The notes under the pieces were generated by a model, which saw only the letters and a program-made list of their open reading frames with translations, was not told the DNA's origin and did not search any database. 64,000 bases of DNA from Bacillota bacterium (GTDB lineage: Bacteria > Bacillota > Clostridia > Acetivibrionales > DSM-1351), in the NCBI GenBank assembly GCA_023444055.1, contig JAEZRV010000082.1, positions 1 to 64,000 on the forward strand, in the 5' to 3' direction. Below, one piece after another: positions 57,804 to 64,000 of this stretch (position 1 is the stretch's first letter; every line of letters starts with the position of its first letter). Position numbers and translations under genes: made by a program.

Positions 57804-58277
57804 TTAATCATCATCATTTTCTTTGTCATTTTCTTTGTCGTTTTCGTCATCTTTGTTCTTTTTTTTATTGCTGTTATTATCTTTCTTATTTGATTGTTTA
57901 GCATTAAAAACACCATTAATTTTATCAACTAATTGTGGTATTAAATCTAGAACTTTGTCAACAGAAGTATTTGTATCTACAGGAAGTAATTTTACATGTT
58001 TTTCACCACATACCATAAATGCTACAGGATTAATAGTAACACCTGCACCGCTACCTCCTGCGAACGGTAGTTTACTCTCGCTTTCTCCATCATTAGTAGT
58101 CTGTTGTCCATAGTCACCACCACCAGCTGCAAAACCAAAACACACCTTAGATATAGGAATAATCACTGTTCCATCTGGTGCTTGAACAGCATCTCCAACG
58201 ATAGTATTAACATCCACCATTTCCTTAATACTTTGCATTGCTGTAGTCATTAAACCTTCTATTGGATGTTCTGACAT
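57804..58277 (-). CDS. ytfJ: Sporulation protein YtfJ (GerW)
   Basis: A 157-residue member of the GerW/YtfJ family, required in Bacillus for germination with some nutrients. HPIEGLMTTAMQSIKEMVDV opens it, then IIPISKVCFGFAAGGGDYG and a glycine-rich AGGSGAGVTINPVAFMV. The C-terminal 25 residues are Lys/Asp/Asn-only. The start is ATG 58277 with AAAGGTGGTGAT; it overlaps the end of the DUF2953 gene by about 50 bases, so the two are coupled. Confidence 0.9.
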   Translation of the reverse strand: MSEHPIEGLMTTAMQSIKEMVDVNTIVGDAVQAPDGTVIIPISKVCFGFAAGGGDYGQQTTNDGESESKLPFAGGSGAGVTINPVAFMVCGEKHVKLLPVDTNTSVDKVLDLIPQLVDKINGVFNAKQSNKKDNNSNKKKNKDDENDKENDKENDDD

Positions 58278-58863
58278 CAGCATCACCACCTTTTCTATTT
58301 TTTAAATAATATCTCAAGAATTCTTTACACATAAGTATAATATTTACAACTCTAATGCTAAATATGCAATCGAAATTTAATTTCCAGAACTTTTCCATGA
58401 ACTCTGCTTCTATTGTTATTTCCTCCTTTTTAACAACAAAATTATTCATAACAAACGTCTGCATTAATCCAAACAAATTCCATAATAATCCGTATAGTAT
58501 TGCAGTATTAAAGGCATCTCCAGTTCCTTCCTTTATATAGCATTTAATTTCTTTTATGATTAATCCTTTTTTTAAAGTTTTAAGAATTTTTATTATATCA
58601 GGATAATTCATTTTAAGTTTTGCTAAATCTAGTTTAGGTTTATTTTTCTTTGCTTTCTTTATATTTTTTTGTTTTTTCTTTCTAGGATAAATTTTAATGC
58701 TTTTTTTTATTTTATCCCCAAAAAAGTATATAGTTACAAAAACATTGCAAACAAGGTTGTCAATGTTAACTGTCAACCCTAAAGTAAATTTGCAAAATAT
58801 TATCAATAATATTAAAATTGCTATTATAAAAATTGAAATTGACCATATAAAAAAAATAACCAA
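58225..58863 (-). CDS. DUF2953 membrane protein
   Basis: A 212-residue protein with an N-terminal transmembrane helix (about 1-28), a lysine-rich stretch (KKSIKIYPRKKKQKNIKKAK) and a domain with NTAILYGLLWNLFGLMQTF and EITIEAEFMEKFWKLNFDC, typical of DUF2953. It regularly precedes ytfJ in spore-formers. The start is probably TTG 58863, nine bases after AGGAGGTG; GTG 58875 is open but overlaps that site. The role is unknown. Confidence 0.82.
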   Translation of the reverse strand: MVIFFIWSISIFIIAILILLIIFCKFTLGLTVNIDNLVCNVFVTIYFFGDKIKKSIKIYPRKKKQKNIKKAKKNKPKLDLAKLKMNYPDIIKILKTLKKGLIIKEIKCYIKEGTGDAFNTAILYGLLWNLFGLMQTFVMNNFVVKKEEITIEAEFMEKFWKLNFDCIFSIRVVNIILMCKEFLRYYLKNRKGGDADVRTSNRRFNDYSNAKY

Positions 58864-58887
58864 GAGTGATATCACCTCCTGGTTATT
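58855..58887 (-). promoter_or_regulatory. Hairpin enclosing the DUF2953 ribosome-binding site
   Basis: AATAACCA and TGGTTATT are exact eight-base complements. The AGGAGGTG site is in the loop, and the TTG start falls in the second arm. The stem could limit initiation on this mRNA. Confidence 0.55.
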
Positions 58888-58935
58888 TTTGACACATTAT
58901 TAACTTTTAAATCATACTTATCGCTAATATATATA

Positions 58936-59499
58936 CTATTTTGAATTTTCTTCATCAAGAAGCTCATCCAGATTCAATTCACTTAAGTCTCGAATATCAA
59001 GTATTGGTAAATCTCTTATTGACTTAAAGCCAAAGCATTTTAAGAATTCATCAGTAGTTTCATATAATCTAGGCTTTCCTGGTGCATCAAGCTTCCCAGC
59101 CTCTCTTATAAGATTTCTTTCTAATAGTCTTGTTACAGCACTATCTGAATTAACCCCACGTATTTGTTCAATCTTAGCCTTTGTAAGCGGCTGATTGTAA
59201 GCAACTATTGATAACACCTCATAAGCCGCTTGAGATAAAGCTTGCTTTTGCCTGATTTGATAAATCTTAGATACATATTCAAAATTATCTGGCTTCGAAC
59301 ACATCTGATATTTACCGTTTATTTCTCTTATAATAATTCCCCTATCAGATTTATTATAATTATCCATCATATTTTTAATAATATTTATAGCCGTCTTCTT
59401 ATCTAATTCAAGTATTTCACATATCTTGTCCAGTGATAAAGCATCTCCGTATGAAAAAATCAAACTCTCAATTATGCTTTCAATAGCGCTAATTTCCAT
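58936..59499 (-). CDS. scpB: Segregation and condensation protein B
   Basis: A 187-residue subunit of the SMC-ScpA-ScpB condensin. Two winged-helix domains are visible, with EISAIESIIESLIFSYGDAL at the start and LSIVAYNQPLTKAKIEQIRG in the middle, then RLLERNLIREAGKLDAPGKP. It follows scpA with its ATG immediately after the scpA stop. Confidence 0.95.
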   Translation of the reverse strand: MEISAIESIIESLIFSYGDALSLDKICEILELDKKTAINIIKNMMDNYNKSDRGIIIREINGKYQMCSKPDNFEYVSKIYQIRQKQALSQAAYEVLSIVAYNQPLTKAKIEQIRGVNSDSAVTRLLERNLIREAGKLDAPGKPRLYETTDEFLKCFGFKSIRDLPILDIRDLSELNLDELLDEENSK

Positions 59500-59500
59500 T

Positions 59501-60304
59501 TTAAAACTCCCTTATATCATCTTCAATATCATTATAAAATTGATATTCATCACTCTCTTTTTCTGAATTACTAATAACATGTATATCAGAAAACTGTTTA
59601 TTCTGAACTATCTTTACCTTTTTCATTTTAGCAAGTTCAAGTATTGCCATAAAACCTGTTACAACCTCAGTTTTTGACCTGCTTTTCAAAGAAAATAGTT
59701 CTGAAAATACGAATGAAGTCTTGTTTATCAATTGTTTTACTACTTCCCTTATTTTGCTCCTAAGAGAAACTTTTTCGTGTTCAATAAGTTTTGTTATGTT
59801 CTTTGCTCTTACGTTTATTTTCTTCTTATTTCTCTCAAGTAAGGCAAGATATTGTTTCCTAAGAACTTCTGGGTCTATTTCTAATATTTCTTCAATTACA
59901 GGGATGTCTAAAGATTCTGGTAATCTATATACTGTTTTGCTCCATACCTTCTCCATTTCCTTTAGCTCAGCGGTAAACTCCTTGTATCGCTTATATTCTA
60001 CTAAACGCCTTACAAGTTCTTCTCTAGGGTCAACTTCCTCTTCCTTCTCCTGTTTTTTATCCGGTAGCAACATTTTAGACTTAATATGCAAAAGTGTTGA
60101 TGCCATAACAAGAAATTCACTTGCAATCTCTAAATCAGGGCTTTGCAAATCATACATATAGTCCAAATACTGATCAGTAATAACATTTATTGGTATATCA
60201 TAAATATCCACTTTGTTTTTTTCTATTAAATGAAATAGTAAATCAAATGGACCTTCGAAATTATCTAGTTTTAATGTACATGCATTTGTAAGAGAACTTT
60301 CCAT
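59501..60304 (-). CDS. scpA: Segregation and condensation protein A
   Basis: A 267-residue kleisin subunit that bridges SMC heads and binds ScpB. LDNFEGPFDLLFHLIEKNKV at the N-terminus, DIYDIPINVITDQYLDYMYD, SEFLVMASTLLHIKSKMLLP and a C-terminal winged helix (VTGFMAILELAKMKKVKIVQ) are diagnostic. ATG 60304 (MESSLTNACT) is preferred on the pattern of the leader family; ATG 60316 lies in the right arm of the hairpin. The only ribosome-binding site is AAAGGGGG at about 60365-60372. Confidence 0.94.
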   Translation of the reverse strand: MESSLTNACTLKLDNFEGPFDLLFHLIEKNKVDIYDIPINVITDQYLDYMYDLQSPDLEIASEFLVMASTLLHIKSKMLLPDKKQEKEEEVDPREELVRRLVEYKRYKEFTAELKEMEKVWSKTVYRLPESLDIPVIEEILEIDPEVLRKQYLALLERNKKKINVRAKNITKLIEHEKVSLRSKIREVVKQLINKTSFVFSELFSLKSRSKTEVVTGFMAILELAKMKKVKIVQNKQFSDIHVISNSEKESDEYQFYNDIEDDIREF

Positions 60305-60372
60305 TTTTACGCTCATGCCACATTTTAATACATAACGAATTAAACTTTTGGCCCGAACTCGGTCCCCCTTTT
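60302..60372 (-). promoter_or_regulatory. Hairpin leader separating Shine-Dalgarno from start (scpA copy)
   Basis: The mRNA order is AAAGGGGG, ACCGA, left arm GTTCGGGCCA, loop, right arm TGGCATGAGC, GTAAAA, ATG. One mismatch occurs within ten positions. The segment GGGGGACCGAGT is identical to the oadA/pycB-like copy. Confidence 0.7.
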
Positions 60373-60801
60373 TTTTAAATATAAACCAGTCACTCTGCCA
60401 ACTAGTATTGCCTTACAAATCTATATAGCCTCATTAAAATAAAGTTTTTCACAATGAAAACGAGCTATTCTAGTTTAACATAATTGAGTCGATTTTTACA
60501 ATAATAATCAGGGTAATAATTAATCAAATAATAGATACCATTTCTGTCAAGAGTTGTTCATTTCACGCCCTCATGCCGTATGCTCTACATTCAATAAAAC
60601 AACAAGTAGACATTTCCAAAAACTTGACGTACAATTAATTGACAAGCTAAACTACATTTTGTTTTATTTGTATGATTAGCATTCTGTACCATATCTTGTT
60701 TTTTACTGATTTATTAGCAGGCTACACTGCGGCCTGTTTAATTTGCATTATTTTTTAAAATCATAACGATATGGACTAAACTTAATTTACGGAGGATATA
60801 A
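60373..60801. other. Divergent intergenic region between scpA and the M50 gene
   Basis: About 430 bases with no gene. TTGACG at about 60631 and TTGACA at about 60649 resemble -35 hexamers on the plus strand, but no strong -10 follows at 17 bases. A small hairpin, CAGGC with GCCTG, followed by TTTAATTT lies at 60719-60742. Confidence 0.4.
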
Positions 60802-61452
60802 ATGTTTAGCAACGATTTTTTTACACCAGAAGCTATGATGATAACATTAATGACTTTGCCTGGAATACTTTTAGGATTTGTTTTACATGAATTTGCACAT
60901 GCCTTGATGGCAGATAAACAAGGAGATCCGACCCCTCGTTCACAAGGAAGAATAACACTAGATCCAAGAGCACATATTGATATAGTAGGCTTTATTTTAA
61001 TACTTATAGCAGGTTTTGGTTGGGCAAAACCCGTAATGACCAATCCTCGAAATTATAAAAATTTTAGAAGAGATAGTATTCTAGTTTCAATTGCAGGTCC
61101 ATTAACGAATTTGCTTTTATCAATAGTATTTATTTTTCTTTTGAAAATTTTCCTCATTACAGATGTTTTTTCATCGAACGCTCAATTACAACAAAACATT
61201 AGTGGTATGTTGTATTATTCAGCTCGAATTAACATAACATTATTGGTACTAAATTTGCTGCCGCTTCCTGCTTTAGATGGATACCATGTTATTACACACC
61301 TTTTTAACACGTGGAAATATAGAATTTTTAATATTTTAGAGCAGTATGGGATGTTTATTTTTATTCTTCTAGCAATAACTGGTATACTTAATATAATACT
61401 TGATCCGATGATAGGCTTTGTTTTCGGTAATTTATATAGGCTAATATTATAA
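60802..61452 (+). CDS. Site-2 protease-like M50 family membrane metalloprotease
   Basis: A 216-residue polytopic membrane protein. GFVLHEFAHALMADKQGDPT carries the HEFAH zinc motif (about residue 30), and LNLLPLPALDGYHV the downstream NPLPxxDG-like motif with the third zinc ligand. Four to five transmembrane segments are predicted. This short, PDZ-free type resembles YwhC-like proteins conserved next to scpA and dacF. The start has ACGGAGGATATAA. The target is unknown. Confidence 0.9.
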   Translation: MFSNDFFTPEAMMITLMTLPGILLGFVLHEFAHALMADKQGDPTPRSQGRITLDPRAHIDIVGFILILIAGFGWAKPVMTNPRNYKNFRRDSILVSIAGPLTNLLLSIVFIFLLKIFLITDVFSSNAQLQQNISGMLYYSARINITLLVLNLLPLPALDGYHVITHLFNTWKYRIFNILEQYGMFIFILLAITGILNIILDPMIGFVFGNLYRLIL

Positions 61453-61454
61453 AA

Positions 61455-61474
61455 GGAGAGCTTTTAAGCTCTCC
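61455..61474. terminator. Bidirectional terminator between the M50 gene and dacF
   Basis: GGAGAGC and GCTCTCC pair with a six-base loop. The hairpin starts right after the M50 stop and covers the dacF stop, so it ends two converging transcripts. Confidence 0.7.
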
Positions 61475-62687
61475 CTATATTAAACCATCTAACAACTAAA
61501 TGTGTAAACAACTTTATAAATGATACTTTACTCACTTCTTCATTTGCAACCAAGTCAAACCTTCCAACTTCATTTCCATCTATTTTATAAACAATATTTC
61601 CCACCTTTTGGTTTAATTCAACTGGTGCCGTTAGCTCTGGCGTAAGTACTATTTCCTTTTCAATTTTACCCTTTTCACCTTTTGCAACCAATACACTTGT
61701 ATCACTTCCATAAGCAGCACTCACAGTCAGCTTTGTTCCCTTTTTGACGGAAATATTACCTACTAAATTACCCTTTTGATCCAAATTTACAACCTCGTAG
61801 TTTGCAAAACCGTAATCCATAAGTTTTCTGGCTTCTGCAAACCTAGTATTTGAATCAGGCTCTCCTAAAACTACTGATATAAGTCTCAGATTATTTCTTT
61901 TGGCTGTTGCAGTTAAATTAAAGCCTGCTTTATTTGTAAAACCTGTTTTAAGGCCATCAGTATTAGCATAAAACCTAATTAATTTGTTTGTATTATCCAA
62001 ACTAAATGTACCATTTCTAAAGGTATCATGTCGTATTCCTGTAAACTCTAAAATCTTTGGATGCTTAACAACAAGCTCTCTAGACATTAGTGCAACATCA
62101 TTTGCAGAACTATATCCCTCATCCTCTAAACCTGTGCTATCTAAAAAATGAGTATCCTTCATGCCGAGTTCTTCAGCTTTCCTATTCATTTCAACTACGA
62201 AGGCTTCTTCGCTTCCACAAACCTTTTCTGCCATTGAAACTGTCACATCATTAGACGAATGTATCGCTAGAGCTTTTAACATCTCAGTGACAGTAAATTC
62301 CTCTCCAGCTTCTATATATGCTTGAGATCCACCCATTCCAGCCGCATATTCTGATACAGTAACCTTGTCATCAAAAGACATTTTACCAGAATCAATAGCC
62401 TCCATTATAAGAAGCATCGACATAACCTTAGTAACACTGGCAATTGCTAATTTTTCATGGCTATTTTTTTCATTTAATATCTTTCCCGACGCTGCATCCA
62501 TGAGTACAGCTGATTTAGCCTTCAAATCTAAAACATTTGTTTTTACCACCAGTTTATTTACAGCTACTTCATCAAATTTTGCTGATGCTTCAACCGCTGA
62601 TTCATTATAATCAGCAAACACATTAATCGGCATTACAGATATAATTATAGCTATTATTATGTATGCTATTAGTATATTTCTTTTCAC
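61464..62687 (-). CDS. dacF: D-alanyl-D-alanine carboxypeptidase, DacF type
   Basis: A 407-residue penicillin-binding protein 5-like peptidase that trims peptidoglycan stem peptides. A signal peptide covers residues 1-25. SVTK at 84-87 is the active-site S-x-x-K, SSND supplies the S-x-N and GLKTGFTNKAG the K-T-G. A C-terminal beta domain and an amphipathic end follow. The start is GTG 62687 just after GGAGGGACCATA; the frame continues to 62720 without a site. DacF acts on the spore cortex in Bacillus; that role here is inferred. Confidence 0.93.
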   Translation of the reverse strand: MKRNILIAYIIIAIIISVMPINVFADYNESAVEASAKFDEVAVNKLVVKTNVLDLKAKSAVLMDAASGKILNEKNSHEKLAIASVTKVMSMLLIMEAIDSGKMSFDDKVTVSEYAAGMGGSQAYIEAGEEFTVTEMLKALAIHSSNDVTVSMAEKVCGSEEAFVVEMNRKAEELGMKDTHFLDSTGLEDEGYSSANDVALMSRELVVKHPKILEFTGIRHDTFRNGTFSLDNTNKLIRFYANTDGLKTGFTNKAGFNLTATAKRNNLRLISVVLGEPDSNTRFAEARKLMDYGFANYEVVNLDQKGNLVGNISVKKGTKLTVSAAYGSDTSVLVAKGEKGKIEKEIVLTPELTAPVELNQKVGNIVYKIDGNEVGRFDLVANEEVSKVSFIKLFTHLVVRWFNIGRA

Positions 62688-62928
62688 TATGGTCCCTCCA
62701 ATATAAACTATATAGTACATTATATAAGATTTAGTCCTAGTTAATTTTTATGCAGAACCATAATGGCATATTCTATTTATAGTAAATTATTTTAGAAGTA
62801 TTAAATTACTGCACTCATTTACTCAAGAAACAGTGAATCATCACGGCTCCATTTTTGTATATTCAACAAACGTGGAAGCTATTGTTCTGCTGTCATGAAC
62901 AGTACGAATAATCTAAAATTATTTATAT

Positions 62929-64000
62929 CTATATGGTTAAATTTGTATTGCTACGTTCTTGAGCTGATTTATTGTCAATATAAGCTAAAATCAATGGATT
63001 CAATTTAGGTTTTTCTTCACAAATGCTAATAGCTTTATCCAGTAAAGCGCAAGCTGATTGTAATTTTTCTTGCTTATTTGTATAAAGGCTAGCAATTATT
63101 TCTCCTTCTTCTACCCTATCTCCAGTCTTCTTGTTAAACAGTATTCCAGCAGCATAATCAATACTACTTTCTTTTGTTTCTCTTCCTGCTCCAAGCTCTA
63201 ACGATGCAACACCTATAGTGTCAGTCTTCATTGATTCTATATATCCAGATTTTAGAGATACATAATCATACTTGTAAGCAGCCATAGGGAAAAGGCTGTA
63301 GTCGTTAATAATAGCTCTGTCTCCACCCTGCTTTTCTATTAATTCTGCAAATTTTGAGAGTGCCTTTCCACTTTCAACAGCTTCAAGAACCATACTCATA
63401 CATTTATCAAATGTTCCTAGCTCACAAAGTTCTAACATTCTGGCAGCCAATTCAAATGATACTTCCATCAAATCTTTTGGTCCTCTATTTTTTAGGGTTT
63501 CAATAGCCTCAATAATCTCTAATGAATTACCAACTGCGTAGCCAAGCGGTATGTCCATATCTGTAACTATTGCAACTGTACGTCTTCCAGTGTTCTCACC
63601 AATTTTCACCATCTCTTGTGCTAATTTTATTGAGTCCTCTAATGTCTTCATAAAAGCACCACTACCTGTTTTAACATCAAGTACAATTCTATCAGCACCA
63701 GATGCTAATTTTTTACTCATAATACTACTTGCAATCAGCGAAATATTATTAACTGTTGCAGTTACATCTCTGAGCGCATAGAGTTTCTTGTCTGCTGGTG
63801 CTAAATTGCCAGTTTGACCTGCAATTGATATACCTATTTCAGTAACATTTTTAATAAAATTTTCACGAGAAATGCTCGTAATAAATCCTGGAATAGATTC
63901 TAATTTGTCAATAGTACCTCCAGTATGTCCTAAGCCCCTACCAGACATTTTAGCAACAGGAATCCCACATGCAGCAACTATCGGTGCCAAAATAAGTGTT
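62929..64000 (-). CDS. pdp: Pyrimidine-nucleoside phosphorylase, 5' end outside the window
   Basis: Phosphorolytic enzyme that splits thymidine, uridine and deoxyuridine. About 357 C-terminal residues are present; the first ~75 lie beyond the window. LAPIVAACGIPVAKMSGRGL is typical, followed by GHTGGTIDKLESIPG, DVKTGSGAFMKTLEDSI, VTDMDIPLGYAVGNSLE and a C-terminal domain with GIASLELGAGRETK-like sequence. In Bacillus pdp also lies just upstream of dacF, which supports the order. Confidence 0.93.
   Translation of the reverse strand, partial: TLILAPIVAACGIPVAKMSGRGLGHTGGTIDKLESIPGFITSISRENFIKNVTEIGISIAGQTGNLAPADKKLYALRDVTATVNNISLIASSIMSKKLASGADRIVLDVKTGSGAFMKTLEDSIKLAQEMVKIGENTGRRTVAIVTDMDIPLGYAVGNSLEIIEAIETLKNRGPKDLMEVSFELAARMLELCELGTFDKCMSMVLEAVESGKALSKFAELIEKQGGDRAIINDYSLFPMAAYKYDYVSLKSGYIESMKTDTIGVASLELGAGRETKESSIDYAAGILFNKKTGDRVEEGEIIASLYTNKQEKLQSACALLDKAISICEEKPKLNPLILAYIDNKSAQERSNTNLTI

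Overview
The window is about one third G+C and comes from a spore-forming Firmicute of class Clostridia. It carries dipicolinate synthase genes, a GerW-type spore protein and a DacF-type carboxypeptidase. IspH is fused to ribosomal protein S1, a SigI/RsgI pair is present, and a three-gene biotin transcarboxylase-like operon is present. Together these point to the cellulolytic Ruminiclostridium / Clostridium thermocellum neighbourhood. This placement is inferred from gene content only. Almost everything is chromosomal core; there is no prophage, insertion sequence with a transposase, or CRISPR array. || Layout. 185-9208 (minus): hfq, miaA, mutL, mutS, ricA-like and miaB, in Bacillus-like order. 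9480-12119: an acetyltransferase with a cysteine-rich insert, a hotdog thioesterase, ylzJ and tepA. 12728-18479 (minus): dpaB, dpaA, an M16 peptidase, pnp and rpsO. 19206-24181 (plus): a MoxR ATPase / DUF58 / transglutaminase operon. 24311-33814: a GGDEF-EAL protein, a YcxB-like protein, an LCP enzyme, an antibiotic-resistance-type ABC-F protein, DUF2752, a nitrilase-family amidase, UPF0210 and an ACT protein. 34116-36456 (plus): a probable LexA-controlled radical-SAM DNA repair pair. 36541-38484 (minus): a two-gene ATPase plus TOPRIM-like cassette that looks like a defence module. 38893-48516: murD, tRNA-Leu(CAG), cheR, the ispH-rpsA fusion, cmk, aroH, hutP, a flavoprotein and an RpiR regulator. 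49185-53727: an unknown zinc-site protein and the transcarboxylase-like operon. 54027-64000: sigI-rsgI, rluB, ytfJ, DUF2953, scpB/scpA, an M50 protease, dacF and a truncated pyrimidine-nucleoside phosphorylase. || The most unusual content lies between genes. At nine unrelated genes (miaA, the DUF58 gene, the DUF2752 gene, murD, ispH-rpsA, cmk, the oadA/pycB-like gene, rsgI and scpA) the only good Shine-Dalgarno sequence lies 55-80 nt upstream of the start codon. The interval is filled by an inverted repeat whose arms covary between loci. If the hairpin folds, the ribosome-binding site and start codon come to within roughly 10-15 nt. A tenth, decayed copy stands alone upstream of the ATPase/TOPRIM cassette. 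A second family, at the moxR-like and biotin-carrier genes, places the Shine-Dalgarno inside a stem against an ACCTCC anti-sequence. Other dispersed repeats are a ~255-bp MITE-like element (two full copies, several fragments, one 54-bp minimal form), an ~85-bp GAGGC-ended palindromic element and a ~52-bp palindrome with CAACTTTCCA ends. The DNA therefore suggests that small structured repeats have spread through translation-initiation regions here. || Many starts differ from the longest reading frame, because repeat sequence fused in frame upstream lengthens the frame. The starts given follow Shine-Dalgarno spacing and family N-termini.
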